A stretch of DNA of 64,000 nucleotides from UBA4742 sp002403895 (GCA_036823295.1 DAISGD010000002.1:62001-126000), one strand, 5' to 3'; numbered from the stretch's first letter, positions 1 through 9,205 are shown. A program made the numbers and translations. Notes: generated by a model from the letters alone, not told the origin.

Positions 1-574
1 ATCCCCGCACCAGATCGAAGTCAGCCCGCACCGGCTTGGGGACCGGGGGCGATGCGCCCGCCACGATCTCGCCGGAGGCCACCCCGTCGCTGACCAGGCG
101 CAGGAACACCAGGCTCACCCGGCTGGCCGGATCGATGGTGTCCTGCGGGGCGCGGTACCCCGGCACCGGGCTGCCGTAGATAAGGGCGTACTCCTGGGGA
201 TTGGCGATGGCCCACGACCGCAGCGCCTTGGCCATGGCCAGCCAGCGGCCCAGCAGATCGGGGCGCCTCCGGGTGGCGTCGGCCTGCTCCAGCGCCTCGC
301 CGACGGCGTCGTAGGCGTCGACGATGAGCGCGGTGAGCAGGTCGTCGCGGCTGGGGAAGTAGCGGTAGACGGCCGACGACACCATGCCCAGCTCGCGGGC
401 CACTGCCCGCAACGACAGCGCGGCAGAACCTTCCTCGGCCAGGTGACGTCGGGCGATGTTCTTGATCTCGACGGTGAGCTCGGCCCGCACCCGGTCCCGT
501 GCCCCGGTGGCCTTCGTCGACCGGCTCGTCGATCCGCTCCTTGTCGGCTCGGTGGTGGAGGACTTACGGCTCAT
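1..574 (-). CDS. TetR family transcriptional regulator, C-terminus cut by window edge
   Basis: About 191 codons are visible; the C-terminus lies outside the window. Residues about 30-80 form a TetR DNA-binding domain ending in AVYRYFPSRDDLLTAL, the usual recognition helix. The ligand-binding part begins around residue 90. The ATG at 574 precedes a basic, Ser/Thr-rich tail before the helix-turn-helix. It is divergent from the DUF385 gene at 709, and three copies of a GAGAGCA motif lie between the two genes, so self-repression and control of the neighbour are likely (inference). The ligand is unknown. Confidence 0.85.
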   Translation of the reverse strand, partial: MSRKSSTTEPTRSGSTSRSTKATGARDRVRAELTVEIKNIARRHLAEEGSAALSLRAVARELGMVSSAVYRYFPSRDDLLTALIVDAYDAVGEALEQADATRRRPDLLGRWLAMAKALRSWAIANPQEYALIYGSPVPGYRAPQDTIDPASRVSLVFLRLVSDGVASGEIVAGASPPVPKPVRADFDLVRG

Positions 575-594
575 GCCCCCAGTCTGACCCAAAT

Positions 595-679
595 CGAGAG
601 CACTGGCAAGATTCGAGAGCACTGCTCTTGACATGGCGGCCCGGCTCCGTCATGATCACTTTCGAGAGCAGTGCTCTCG
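595..679. promoter_or_regulatory. Divergent control region with repeated TetR-type operator and a sigma-70-like promoter
   Basis: A near-consensus promoter reads right: TTGACA at 628-633, a 17-nt spacer, CATGAT at 651-656. A perfect palindrome with arms CGAGAGCA/TGCTCTCG spans 663-679 at the expected transcription start. A second, imperfect copy (GAGAGCA/TGCTCTT) spans 615-629 and runs into the -35 box. A half site, CGAGAGCACTGG, lies at 595-606. The layout fits repression of the DUF385 gene and autoregulation by the divergent TetR protein. Confidence 0.7.
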
Positions 680-708
680 CCCTGGCAATCCAATCTCAGG
701 AGCCCGCC

Positions 709-1170
709 ATGAACGACCAAACCGCCCAGCACCACTACGGCAAGCCCGGATGGTTCACCCGCAACGTCTTCAACCGTGCCGTCGCCTTTCTCACCCGCCG
801 TGGGGTGAGCGTGTGGGGCTCACGTGAGCTCCGGGTCCGGGGGCGCAAGAGCGGCGAATGGCGCGCCGTGCCCGTCAACGTGTTGACCTATGGCGACGAG
901 CGTTACCTCGTCGCCCCCCGGGGCCACACCCAGTGGGTGCGCAACCTGCGGGTCGCCGGCCGCGGTGAGCTGCGGGTCGGCCGCCACGTCGAGACGTTCC
1001 AGGCCACCGAGCTCAGCGACGCCGACAAGGACGAGGTGCTGCGGGCCTATCTGGCCAAGTGGAAGATGGAGGTCGGGGTGTTCTTCGACGGCGTTGGCGC
1101 GGAGTCCCCCGACGAGGAGGTGGCCCGGATCGCCCCCCGCCACCCGGTCTTCCTCGTCGAGGCGGCGTAG
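709..1170 (+). CDS. DUF385 / deazaflavin (F420)-dependent nitroreductase family protein
   Basis: 153 aa. The sequence has the Ddn/FGD-type split-barrel pattern: an N-terminal helix, then SRELRVRGRKSGEWRAVPVN and a YLVAPRGHTQWVRNLR segment, as in actinobacterial F420-binding nitroreductase-like proteins. These use reduced F420 (some bind flavin or heme) for reduction or detoxification; the substrate here is unknown. The ATG at 709 has AGGAG 6 nt upstream; a longer reading from 499 would cross the operators and is rejected. It is probably derepressed by the ligand of the divergent TetR. Confidence 0.8.
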   Translation: MNDQTAQHHYGKPGWFTRNVFNRAVAFLTRRGVSVWGSRELRVRGRKSGEWRAVPVNVLTYGDERYLVAPRGHTQWVRNLRVAGRGELRVGRHVETFQATELSDADKDEVLRAYLAKWKMEVGVFFDGVGAESPDEEVARIAPRHPVFLVEAA

Positions 1171-1171
1171 C

Positions 1172-2038
1172 TCAGAAGTCGTCGGGGGTCGAGAGCAGGT
1201 CGTCGAAGACCGGGTCCCGGCCCTCGGCCTTGGCCGTGAACGACTCGATCATGTCCGCCGACTGCAACATGCCGGTCTGCCAGGTGGCGATGTAGTTGAG
1301 GGCATCGGCCACGCTGTGGTCCCGGGCGTAGGTAATCATCTCCTTGGATCCCCAGATGGCCAGCGGGCTCTTGACCGCGATCTGCGCCGCCGTTTCGAGC
1401 GCCCCGGCCACCAACTCGTCGTGGGTGGCGAACACGCCGTTGACAAGCCCGACCTCGTAGGCCCGGCGGGCGGTCATCCGGCCCCCCAGGTAGGCGAGCT
1501 CACGCACGATGGCGTCAGGGATGAGCTTGGGCAACCGCTGCAGCGTGCCCACATCGGCCGTCATGCCGATGTTGATCTCCTGGATGACGAAGAACGCATC
1601 CTCGGTGGCGTAGCGCATGTCGCAGGCCGTGACCATGTCCACCGCGCCGCCGATGCAACCCCCCTGGATGGCGGCGATGACCGGCATGCGCGCCTTCTCC
1701 AGGGCGGTGAAGCTGTCTTGCAGCATCAGTGCCGATTCCCGCAGGCGGGCCCGAACCCGGCCTTGCTCCGCCGGGGGCCGGGGGGTCTTGGTGTCGGCGC
1801 CGTCCCGGGCGGCGAGGCTGCCCCCGGTGAATACCGCCAGATCCATGCCGGCTGAGAAGTGCTTGCCCGTCGACGAGATCACGATGGCCCGGGCCCGACC
1901 CTCCGCGCTGATCCCCTTGACGATGGCCGGCAGTTCCATCCAGAACTCGGGGATCATCGAGTTGAGCTTGTCCGGCCGGTTGAGCTGGATGTGAGCGACG
2001 TGATCGCTCTCGGTCACGTCGAAGCAGGTGTATCCCAT
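1172..2038 (-). CDS. Crotonase family, delta3,5-delta2,4-dienoyl-CoA isomerase-like
   Basis: 288 aa. Crotonase fold: the oxyanion segment KHFSAGMDLA lies near residue 55-65 and GGCIGGAVDMVTACDMRYA in the middle. The stretch EINIGMTADVGTLQRLPK closely resembles the active-site segment of dienoyl-CoA isomerases (ECH1 type), including the Asp that replaces a hydratase Glu. It probably shifts double bonds in unsaturated acyl-CoA during beta-oxidation. The ATG at 2038 has GAGGAG 5 nt upstream, so the extension to 2083 is not used. A strong hairpin upstream separates it from the ferritin-like gene. Confidence 0.85.
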   Translation of the reverse strand: MGYTCFDVTESDHVAHIQLNRPDKLNSMIPEFWMELPAIVKGISAEGRARAIVISSTGKHFSAGMDLAVFTGGSLAARDGADTKTPRPPAEQGRVRARLRESALMLQDSFTALEKARMPVIAAIQGGCIGGAVDMVTACDMRYATEDAFFVIQEINIGMTADVGTLQRLPKLIPDAIVRELAYLGGRMTARRAYEVGLVNGVFATHDELVAGALETAAQIAVKSPLAIWGSKEMITYARDHSVADALNYIATWQTGMLQSADMIESFTAKAEGRDPVFDDLLSTPDDF

Positions 2039-2088
2039 GAGATCTCCTCGAAGCCGTTCGTCTCGGTGCACGCTAACCGCCAAGCGCG

Positions 2089-2118
2089 GAACGGCGTCCC
2101 GTCGAAGGGACGCCGTTC
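2089..2118 (-). terminator. Hairpin terminator after the ferritin-like gene
   Basis: A perfect 12-bp stem (GAACGGCGTCCC at 2089-2100 pairing with 2107-2118) closes a 6-nt loop, 23 nt after the ferritin-like stop codon. There is no clear U-tract on the minus strand. It should insulate the downstream crotonase gene. Confidence 0.6.
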
Positions 2119-2141
2119 GCTTTCCCCCGGGGTGAACCCGA

Positions 2142-3275
2142 TCAGGCGCTGGCCGCCGCCCGATCCTGCGAGACGGCGTCGAACTCGAGGTACTCCTCGC
2201 CGGTATCGGCCCAGTCCTCGAACTGGATGACGCCGATCTCCTCGAAGCGGCGGCGCAGCCAGGCGTCGCTGGCGTCCAACAGGCCCAGCTTCTTGCAGTT
2301 GGGCACGATCTTGGAGAACAGCATCTGCTGGAAGATCTGCTCCTCGGGCGGGGTCTCGAGCAGGATCTTGACCATCTTGCGCCCGTCGACCCCCATCCGC
2401 TCCCACACCTCCTGCTGGAGGAAGCGGTCGCGCATGCGCACGGCGGCCTCGAACGTGAACTCCTGGCGCTCGCGCATCTCGGCGTCGCTCAGCTCGGCGT
2501 AGTACTCCTTCAGCGACAACACGCCGAAGGCCACGTGGCGGGCCTCGTCGCTCATGACGTAGCGCAGCAGTTTCTTGAGCAGCGGCTCGTCGGTGATCTG
2601 GTGCATGAACCCGAAGGCGGCCAGGGCCAGGCCCTCCACCATGATCTGCATGCCCAGGTACGTCATGTCCCACCGGCTATCGGAGACGATGTCGTCGAGC
2701 AGCATCTTGAGGTGGGCGTTGACCGGGTAGTAGCCGGTGCATTTCTCCTGGAGGTACTTGGCGAAGACCTCGACGTGGCGGGCCTCGTCCATCACCTGGG
2801 TCGAGGCGTAGTACTTGGCGTCGATCCACGGCACCGTCTCCACGATCTTGGCCGTGCAGATGAGGGCGCCCTGCTCGCCGTGCATGAACTGGCTGAGGCG
2901 CCAGTTGATGCTCTCGATGCCGAGCTCGGTCCATTCCTTGTCACCGAAGTTCTTGAGCGGCGAGTCGGGGTGCTCTACGACCCACTGGAACGGCCCGGCC
3001 GCATTCGAACCCTGGAGATCGCTGATGATCCGCTCCGGATCCACCTCGATCGACCAGTCGAGGTCGGTCTCCCCGTTCCACTGCGAGGTCTTTGCCTTCT
3101 CGTAGAGCTTGTTGAGCGCGGGTCGGGCGCCCTTTTCGTAGTCCCAGGTGAAGATGGCGTCGGCGTTGTCCTCGACGGTGTGGATCACCTCGGTCACGTC
3201 GGTGTTGGCGATGGCGATGATCGCCTCGAGGTCGTTGACGTCAGCGCGGCCGAGGATGTCCTGGTCGGTTGTCAT
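2142..3275 (-). CDS. Ferritin-like diiron protein (R2/AurF-type oxygenase fold)
   Basis: 377 aa, soluble. A four-helix diiron site is readable: E134 in HGEQ, E164/H167 in DEARH, E214 in MVEGLA and E244/H247 in a second DEARH. Two EARH pairs plus two single Glu is the ligand pattern of ribonucleotide reductase R2-like and AurF-like oxygenases. The substrate is unknown. The TetR gene lies 11 bp upstream on the same strand, so the two are co-transcribed and a substrate-responsive switch is likely. The ATG at 3275 is used. Confidence 0.8.
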   Translation of the reverse strand: MTTDQDILGRADVNDLEAIIAIANTDVTEVIHTVEDNADAIFTWDYEKGARPALNKLYEKAKTSQWNGETDLDWSIEVDPERIISDLQGSNAAGPFQWVVEHPDSPLKNFGDKEWTELGIESINWRLSQFMHGEQGALICTAKIVETVPWIDAKYYASTQVMDEARHVEVFAKYLQEKCTGYYPVNAHLKMLLDDIVSDSRWDMTYLGMQIMVEGLALAAFGFMHQITDEPLLKKLLRYVMSDEARHVAFGVLSLKEYYAELSDAEMRERQEFTFEAAVRMRDRFLQQEVWERMGVDGRKMVKILLETPPEEQIFQQMLFSKIVPNCKKLGLLDASDAWLRRRFEEIGVIQFEDWADTGEEYLEFDAVSQDRAAASA

Positions 3276-3286
3276 GGGGGGTACTC

Positions 3287-3955
3287 CTAGTCCTGAGGGT
3301 CAGGGTCGATGACGGGGGTGAGCGGATGGGTGGGGTCGGGACCGAGCGACGAGAGCAGGCGGGTGATGACCCCGTCCCACGGAGCGACTTCGGGGTTGTC
3401 GGCGCCGACGGCTTCGAACAGCAAGAATCCGAGGCCGACGGCATGGGCGAAGTGGACAAGGGCGGTCGTATCGAGCGCAGGATCGACCAGGCCGGCGGCC
3501 TTGGATTCGTCGACCAGGGTGTGAAGCCGCGCGGCCCGCTCGGCGAGGTGGTCGCGCAACAACTGGGCCACCTCTGGGTTGCGGCGGGCGGCGACGAACG
3601 CCTCGAGCAAGATGGCCTGGGCCGGCGAGGGCTCGCGGCTCACGAGGTGGGACCCGACCGTGGCCAACAGGTCGGTGACCCGCCCGGCGAAGCGGTGCTG
3701 GGCGAACAGTTGGTCGAACTCGTCACTGGTGAACGTGCGGATGGCCTCGGCCAGCAACTCGGCCTTGCCGGAGAAGCGGCTGTAGATGGCGCCGGTGGTG
3801 AGCCCGGCCCGGCGAGCGATCTCCTGGACACCGGCGCCGTCGTAGCCACGCTCGGCGAAGACCTGGGCGGCGGCGGTCACCAGGCGCTCGCTGGTGTCGT
3901 CGATCTCAGAGGGGTCGATCAGCAGCGGATCGCGGACGGGGGCAACATCGGTCAC
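3287..3955 (-). CDS. TetR family transcriptional regulator
   Basis: 222 aa. Residues about 20-70 carry the TetR helix-turn-helix (IARRAGLTTGAIYSRFSGKAEL); the rest is the helical ligand domain. It is the first gene of a two-gene unit with the ferritin-like diiron protein 11 bp downstream. An imperfect palindrome 10-23 bp upstream of its start is the probable operator, implying autoregulation together with the oxygenase. The inducer is unknown. Confidence 0.88.
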   Translation of the reverse strand: MTDVAPVRDPLLIDPSEIDDTSERLVTAAAQVFAERGYDGAGVQEIARRAGLTTGAIYSRFSGKAELLAEAIRTFTSDEFDQLFAQHRFAGRVTDLLATVGSHLVSREPSPAQAILLEAFVAARRNPEVAQLLRDHLAERAARLHTLVDESKAAGLVDPALDTTALVHFAHAVGLGFLLFEAVGADNPEVAPWDGVITRLLSSLGPDPTHPLTPVIDPDPQD

Positions 3956-3964
3956 CCAGCCATA

Positions 3965-3978
3965 ATAACGATCATTAT
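3965..3978. promoter_or_regulatory. Candidate TetR operator
   Basis: The 14-mer ATAACGATCATTAT is palindromic except for one central pair, sits in an AT-rich island and lies directly before the TetR start at 3955. The same AT-rich stretch offers -10-like sequence on the minus strand. Confidence 0.5.
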
Positions 3979-4124
3979 CGGACGGTCAAGGGGGCATCCA
4001 GAAACGGGCCGTCCGACCCAGGAACGCCTGCGCCCCACCAAATCTGCAGCCGAACGCACAACTGATGTGCATTTGGCTTCAGATTTGCGGGCGGGAGGTG
4101 AGGTAGGGCCCGCCGCGGAGGGCC

Positions 4125-5123
4125 TCAGGCCGGGAGCTCGGCGGCCACCAGGGCAGCCAGGTCGACCTCGGGCCGGGCGCCGACGTGGCTGATGACCTCG
4201 CCCGCCGCCAGCGAGCCGAGCCGGGCGCAGCGCTCGAGGCTGGCGCCGTGGGTGAGGCCGAAGAGGAAACCGGCGGCGTAGAGATCACCGGCACCAGTGG
4301 TGTCCACCAACGACCCGATCGGATGGGCCGGCACCACCACCCGCTCGCCGGCCGACGTGATGATCACCGACCCCTTCTCGCTGCGGGTCAGACAGGCGAT
4401 CTCGCAGTGGCCGGCCACCCGATCGGCCGCCTCGTCGAAGGTGTCCACCTCGTAGAGCGAGCAGATCTCGGATTCATTGGCGAAGAGGATGTCGATGCGG
4501 TTCTCGGCCAACTGCAGAAACTCGGCTCGGTGGCGGTCGACGCAGAACGAGTCGGACAGGGTGAAGGCGACCTTCCCGCCCGCCGCCAGGGCCGCGTCCA
4601 TGCCCTTGATCAAGGCGGCCTTGGCGTCGGGCAGATCCCACAGGTAGCCCTCGCAATAGACGATCTCGGCCGAAGCCACGAAGGCCTCGTCCACGTCGTC
4701 GGGTGACAGCAGGCTGGCCGCGCCCAAAAACGTGTTCAGCGTGCGCTCGGCATCGCTCGTCAACAGGATGAGGCAGCGGGCCGTGGCCGGACCCGACGCA
4801 GCCGTCGGCGCCCGGAAGTCGACGCCCACCGAGCGGATGTCGTGGCCGTAGACCTCGCCCAACTGGTCGTTGCGCACCCGGCCGATGAAGCCCACCCGGG
4901 CACCGAGCGAGGCCAGGCCGGCGGCGGTGTTGCCCGCCGAGCCCCCCGACGCCTCGATAGCGGGGCCCATGTCGACGTAGATCTGGTGGGCCGTGTCCTC
5001 GTCGACGAGCTGCATCGACCCCTTGACCATGCCGTGGTCGGTAAGGAACGCCTCGTCGGCGTGAGCCAACACGTCGACGATGGCGTTGCCGATGGCGACG
5101 ACATCGAGGGTCTTGTCGGTCAT
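4125..5123 (-). CDS. PfkB family carbohydrate/adenosine-type kinase
   Basis: 332 aa. Ribokinase fold: N-terminal GNAIVDVLAH, the substrate-site segment SGGSAGNTAAGLASLGA, and the C-terminal signature DTTGAGDLYAAGF with catalytic D280 in GAGD. It phosphorylates a sugar or nucleoside with ATP; the N-terminus resembles actinobacterial adenosine kinase-like PfkB proteins, but the substrate is not fixed by sequence. The ATG at 5123 has GGAG upstream; longer readings run antisense through the aminopeptidase gene and are rejected. It is divergent from pepN. Confidence 0.85.
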   Translation of the reverse strand: MTDKTLDVVAIGNAIVDVLAHADEAFLTDHGMVKGSMQLVDEDTAHQIYVDMGPAIEASGGSAGNTAAGLASLGARVGFIGRVRNDQLGEVYGHDIRSVGVDFRAPTAASGPATARCLILLTSDAERTLNTFLGAASLLSPDDVDEAFVASAEIVYCEGYLWDLPDAKAALIKGMDAALAAGGKVAFTLSDSFCVDRHRAEFLQLAENRIDILFANESEICSLYEVDTFDEAADRVAGHCEIACLTRSEKGSVIITSAGERVVVPAHPIGSLVDTTGAGDLYAAGFLFGLTHGASLERCARLGSLAAGEVISHVGARPEVDLAALVAAELPA

Positions 5124-5267
5124 GAGATCTCCGTTGGGGGGCGCCGTCGAGGCACGGTGGGCGCACCGGCTGCGACACCGGCAGGGTGAATGCGGGACAG
5201 GCGTTGCTAGCACACCCTGTGGGGTCGGTACGCTCTCGACGTCCTCGAAGCGATCCCGGAGCCGCCC

Positions 5268-7928
5268 GTGTCCCACCTCACCGCCAACTCCAACGCCGGC
5301 GCCGATGCCGACCCCGCCGATGCCGACTCGGGTGCGGATCCCTACCGGCTGGCCCGCACCGCCGTCCCTTCGCGCTACGACCTCACCATCCAGCCCGACC
5401 TGGTGGCCTTCACCTTCGAGGGCAGCTGCATCACCACCATCGAGGTGACCGAGCGGGTCGACCGCATCGTGCTCAACGCCATCGAGCTCGACATCACCCA
5501 CGCCGGGGTCGTCTTCGAGGACGGGCGCGCCATCGACGCCGCCCGCATCGAGCTGGACGAGACGAACGAACGCGCCACCCTCCACTTCGACACCCCCATC
5601 GAGGCCGGGACGCGAGTGCTGCACACCGAGTTCACCGGGACCCTGAACGACAAGCTCCACGGCTTCTACCGCAGCACGTTCACCGACACCGACGGGGTCG
5701 ACCAGGTCATCGCCACCACCCAGTTCGAAGCCACCGACGCCCGCCGGGCGTTCCCCTGTTGGGACGAGCCGGACTTCAAGGCCGTCTTCGGCATCACCCT
5801 CGTCATCGACCCCGACCTCACCGCGGTGTCCAATGGCGCCGAGGTGAGCCGCGCCCCCCGCGAGAGCGACGGGAAGCATGTCGTGCGCTTCGCCGACACC
5901 ATGATCATGTCCACCTACCTGGTGGCGTTCATCGTGGGCCCGCTGGAGATCACCGACCCGGTCGAGGTGTCGGGCACGCCCCTGCGCATCGTCTACCCCC
6001 GAGGCAAGGGTCACCTCACCACCTTCGCTCTCGAGGTCGGTGCCTTCTGCCTCGACTTCTTCGCCGAGTACTTCGGCGTGCCCTACCCCGGCGACAAGGT
6101 GGATCTGGTAGCGGTGCCCGACTTCGCCTTCGGGGCCATGGAGAACCTGGGCTGCATCACGTTCCGAGAGGCGTTGTTGCTGGTCGAGCCGACCGAGGTG
6201 ACCCAGCCCGAGCTGCAGAACGTGACCGACGTGATCGCCCACGAGCTGGCCCACATGTGGTTCGGCGACCTGGTCACCATGAAGTGGTGGAACGGCATCT
6301 GGCTGAACGAAGCCTTCGCCACCTTCATGGAGATGACGGCCACCGATGCCTTCCGTCCCGAGTGGGACCGCTGGTCGTCGTTCGGGCTGAGCCGCACCAT
6401 GGCCTTCGACACCGACGCGCTGGAGACAACCCGGCCCATCGAGTTCCCGGTGGTGTCCCCGGCCGACGCCGAGGGCATGTTCGACGTGCTGACCTACGAA
6501 AAGGGGGCGGCGGTCGTCCGCATGCTGGAGCAGTACCTGGGGGCCAACCCGTTCCGTGACGGCATCCGCCACTACATTGCCCAGCACGCCTACGCCAACA
6601 CCGAGACCACCGACCTGTGGGACGCCATCGAGAGCGTGACCGAAGAACCGGTGCGCCGGATCATGGACAGTTGGATCTTCCAGGGCGGCTACCCACTCGT
6701 CACCGTCGACCTGGTCAACGACGGCGGCACCCTGCGCTTCGGCCAGGAGCCCTTCGCCTACGCCGGCGACCTGGGCGAGGGCGAGGCTGCGGCCGAACGG
6801 CTGCTGGAGGCTCGCACGTGGGCGGTGCCCCTCATCTTCACCCAGGCCGCCGGCGACATCGTCACGTTCGAAAGGGAGCTCCTCGAAGGGGGTGGCCTGG
6901 ACGTGGCGCTGTTCGAGCCCGTCGACTGGGTGCTGGCCAACACCGAGGGCACCGGCTTCTATCGCGCCGCCTACGCGCCCGACCTGCGGGCCGCGCTGGT
7001 GGCCAAGGCCCAGACGGACCTGTCGCCCATCGAGCGCTACGGCCTCGTCGACGATGCCTGGGCGGCGGTGCTGGCCGATCGCATGACGGCCATGGAGTTC
7101 CTGGAGATGGCCGAGGCCTTCGCCGACGAAACCGACCTGTCGGTATGGCAACGCATCGTGGGCGCCCTGGGCGCGCTCGATCGCCTGGTCGAGGGCGAGG
7201 CCCGCGACGTGCTGGCCACCCGCATCGGGCTGCTGGTGCGTCCGGCCCTGCTGCGGCTCGGACTGACCCCGGCCGACGGCGAGTCCGACCGCGACCGCGA
7301 ACTGCGGGGCGTGCTCATCGAGGCTCTCGGTGTCCTGGCCGTCGACCCGGTCATTCGCACCGAGGCCCGAGCCCTGGTGGGGCTGGCCGACAGTGCCTCG
7401 ACCGGTGATCCCAGCGTGCTGGCGGCCTCGATCGCCGTGGTGGCCGCATCGGGTGGCGCCGAGGAGTTCGACGTCTTCGTGCAGCGGTTCCGCTCGGCGG
7501 CCACGCCCCAGGAGGAGCTGCGGTACCTCTACGCCCTGGCCGGGTTCGAGGATCCGGCGCTGATGGACCGGCTGACGGCCATGACCCTGACCGACGAGAT
7601 CCGGTCGCAGAACGCGCCGTACCTCCTGGCCCGGGCCATGGGCAACCGGGCGCAGGCTCCGCGTGCCTGGGCCTTCGTCCACGAGCACTGGGACGCGTTG
7701 GGCGAGCGCTTCCCCAGCAACAGCATCGTGCGCATGCTCAGCGGCATCCGCAGCCTGTCGGACCCGGCCGTGGCCCAGGACGTGTACGCCTTCTTCGAGG
7801 AACACGAAGTCCCCCAGGGTGACAAGCAGCTGGCCCAGCATCTCGAGCGGCTGGAGGTCAACGTCGCGCTACGGGCCCGCACGTCCGACGAGCTGGCCCA
7901 CTACCTGGCTCACCATCCGGCGCACTGA
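5268..7928 (+). CDS. pepN: M1 family zinc aminopeptidase (aminopeptidase N)
   Basis: 886 aa, full length for the actinobacterial M1 family. The substrate N-terminus motif GAMEN is at 289-293. The zinc site HELAH is at 325-329, with the third ligand E348 18 residues beyond in WLNEAFA. The C-terminal half is the helical ERAP1-like domain. It removes N-terminal residues from peptides in the cytoplasm. The GTG start has CGGAG 7 nt upstream. The metallophosphoesterase begins 4 bp after the stop, suggesting co-transcription. Confidence 0.93.
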   Translation: MSHLTANSNAGADADPADADSGADPYRLARTAVPSRYDLTIQPDLVAFTFEGSCITTIEVTERVDRIVLNAIELDITHAGVVFEDGRAIDAARIELDETNERATLHFDTPIEAGTRVLHTEFTGTLNDKLHGFYRSTFTDTDGVDQVIATTQFEATDARRAFPCWDEPDFKAVFGITLVIDPDLTAVSNGAEVSRAPRESDGKHVVRFADTMIMSTYLVAFIVGPLEITDPVEVSGTPLRIVYPRGKGHLTTFALEVGAFCLDFFAEYFGVPYPGDKVDLVAVPDFAFGAMENLGCITFREALLLVEPTEVTQPELQNVTDVIAHELAHMWFGDLVTMKWWNGIWLNEAFATFMEMTATDAFRPEWDRWSSFGLSRTMAFDTDALETTRPIEFPVVSPADAEGMFDVLTYEKGAAVVRMLEQYLGANPFRDGIRHYIAQHAYANTETTDLWDAIESVTEEPVRRIMDSWIFQGGYPLVTVDLVNDGGTLRFGQEPFAYAGDLGEGEAAAERLLEARTWAVPLIFTQAAGDIVTFERELLEGGGLDVALFEPVDWVLANTEGTGFYRAAYAPDLRAALVAKAQTDLSPIERYGLVDDAWAAVLADRMTAMEFLEMAEAFADETDLSVWQRIVGALGALDRLVEGEARDVLATRIGLLVRPALLRLGLTPADGESDRDRELRGVLIEALGVLAVDPVIRTEARALVGLADSASTGDPSVLAASIAVVAASGGAEEFDVFVQRFRSAATPQEELRYLYALAGFEDPALMDRLTAMTLTDEIRSQNAPYLLARAMGNRAQAPRAWAFVHEHWDALGERFPSNSIVRMLSGIRSLSDPAVAQDVYAFFEEHEVPQGDKQLAQHLERLEVNVALRARTSDELAHYLAHHPAH

Positions 7929-7932
7929 CCCC

Positions 7933-9117
7933 GTGGTCTCGATCGAGCGGCGAGCCGACCCCTGGCTCTTCGCCGTCGAGGACACCACCGTCCAGCTCAC
8001 CTGGTCGGGGCGCGGGGTTCGGGCTCGCACGTTGGAGGTAGGCGAACGCCGGATCGAGATTCCGGCCGCGCCGGGCCCCGATGCACTGGTGGTCGGCGAG
8101 CTCGATCCGGCCCGCGAGATCCGGTGGGTGGCCGGCTCGGGCCGCGGACAGACGGGCGCGCACACCCTGGCCAGCCCGCCTGGGCGCGAGCTGTTCCGCT
8201 TCGCCACCGTCAGCGACCTCCATTTTGGCGAGCGCAGCTTCGGGTACCGCAGCACGATCGTGGAACGGCCCAAGCCCGACCAGCCCCACCCCGAGCGCTC
8301 CACCCGGGCGGCGTTGGCCGAGCTGGGGGCTTGGGGCGCGGAGGCGGTGGTGATCAAGGGGGACATCACCCACGGCGGCAAGCCCCGCCAATGGGATCGT
8401 TTCGCCGCCGTCATCGCCGAGACGGACCTGCCCGTGATCATGATTCCGGGCAACCACGACTCGGGCGAGGGTCGCCGTCATGAGCCGGGTGAACGGCCGC
8501 GTCAAACCGACGACGATCCCCCGGACCTTCAGCCGCCCATCACCGTGGCTGAGGCTCGCCGGCGCCTCGGCTTCGAGCCGGTCGGGCCGGTCCAGGTCCT
8601 CGACGTGCCCGGCCTGCGCATCCTGGCCGTCGACACCACCGTGGCGGGCATGCGAGCGGGCCAGTTGAGTCACGTCACCGAGGAAGTCGCCGAGCGGGCC
8701 GCCGAAGCCGACACCCCGGTGTTCGTGGCCGTGCACCATCAACTGCTCACGCTGCCCGTCCCCCACCATCCCCCGCCCGGGATTCCCGCCGTGCAGTCCC
8801 GGCGGTTCCTCGATCGCCTGCAAGCGGCGAACCCAGCGGCGTTCGTGACCTCAGGCCACACCCATCGCCACCGTCGGCGGACGCACGGCACTGTGGTGCT
8901 CACCGAGGTGGGCTCCCCCAAGGACTTCCCGGGGACGTGGGCCGGCTATGTGGTCCACGAAGGCGGCATCCGCCAGGTGGTGCGGCGGGTGGCCGCGCCG
9001 GACATCCTGGCCTGGACCGACCGCACCGCCGCTGCCGCGCTCGGCGCCTGGGGCCGATGGTCCCCCGGCACCCTCGACGCCCGCTGCTTCACCCACGTCT
9101 GGCCGCGGCGCGGATGA
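7933..9117 (+). CDS. Calcineurin-like metallophosphoesterase
   Basis: 394 aa. The dinuclear metal-site motifs occur in order: D95-x-H97 in SDLHFGE, GD at 143-144, GNHD at 173-176, a HH pair in VAVHHQL and the final GHTH near 308. The N-terminal 85 residues form a beta-rich domain with no motif recognised. Substrate (phosphodiester or nucleotide) is unknown. The GTG start 4 bp after the pepN stop is chosen; extending upstream would overlap pepN. Confidence 0.8.
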   Translation: MVSIERRADPWLFAVEDTTVQLTWSGRGVRARTLEVGERRIEIPAAPGPDALVVGELDPAREIRWVAGSGRGQTGAHTLASPPGRELFRFATVSDLHFGERSFGYRSTIVERPKPDQPHPERSTRAALAELGAWGAEAVVIKGDITHGGKPRQWDRFAAVIAETDLPVIMIPGNHDSGEGRRHEPGERPRQTDDDPPDLQPPITVAEARRRLGFEPVGPVQVLDVPGLRILAVDTTVAGMRAGQLSHVTEEVAERAAEADTPVFVAVHHQLLTLPVPHHPPPGIPAVQSRRFLDRLQAANPAAFVTSGHTHRHRRRTHGTVVLTEVGSPKDFPGTWAGYVVHEGGIRQVVRRVAAPDILAWTDRTAAAALGAWGRWSPGTLDARCFTHVWPRRG

Positions 9118-9205
9118 ACCCGGCTGAAATCGGAGAGGCCGGGAGGAGCGCCCGTGGGTGGCACGGAGAAAGCGGGTGAGCGGCACGCCTCTAGACTCGG
9201 CCGCC

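Noticed and set aside
3269..4192. 307-codon plus-strand frame over the TetR and kinase genes
   Set aside because: Both minus-strand genes are well supported by motifs; this frame is a shadow.
4726..4739. AACGTGTT core resembling a KstR-type site
   Set aside because: It lies inside the PfkB kinase coding sequence and both outer bases (A and G) differ from the T and A of the consensus.
5124..7841. Very long minus-strand open frame extending the kinase gene
   Set aside because: It is antisense to pepN, low in hydrophobic core pattern, and the kinase has a proper start with a ribosome-binding site at 5123.
7663..7932. N-terminal extension of the metallophosphoesterase
   Set aside because: It would overlap 266 bp of pepN and adds a Ser/Arg/Trp-rich out-of-frame shadow sequence.
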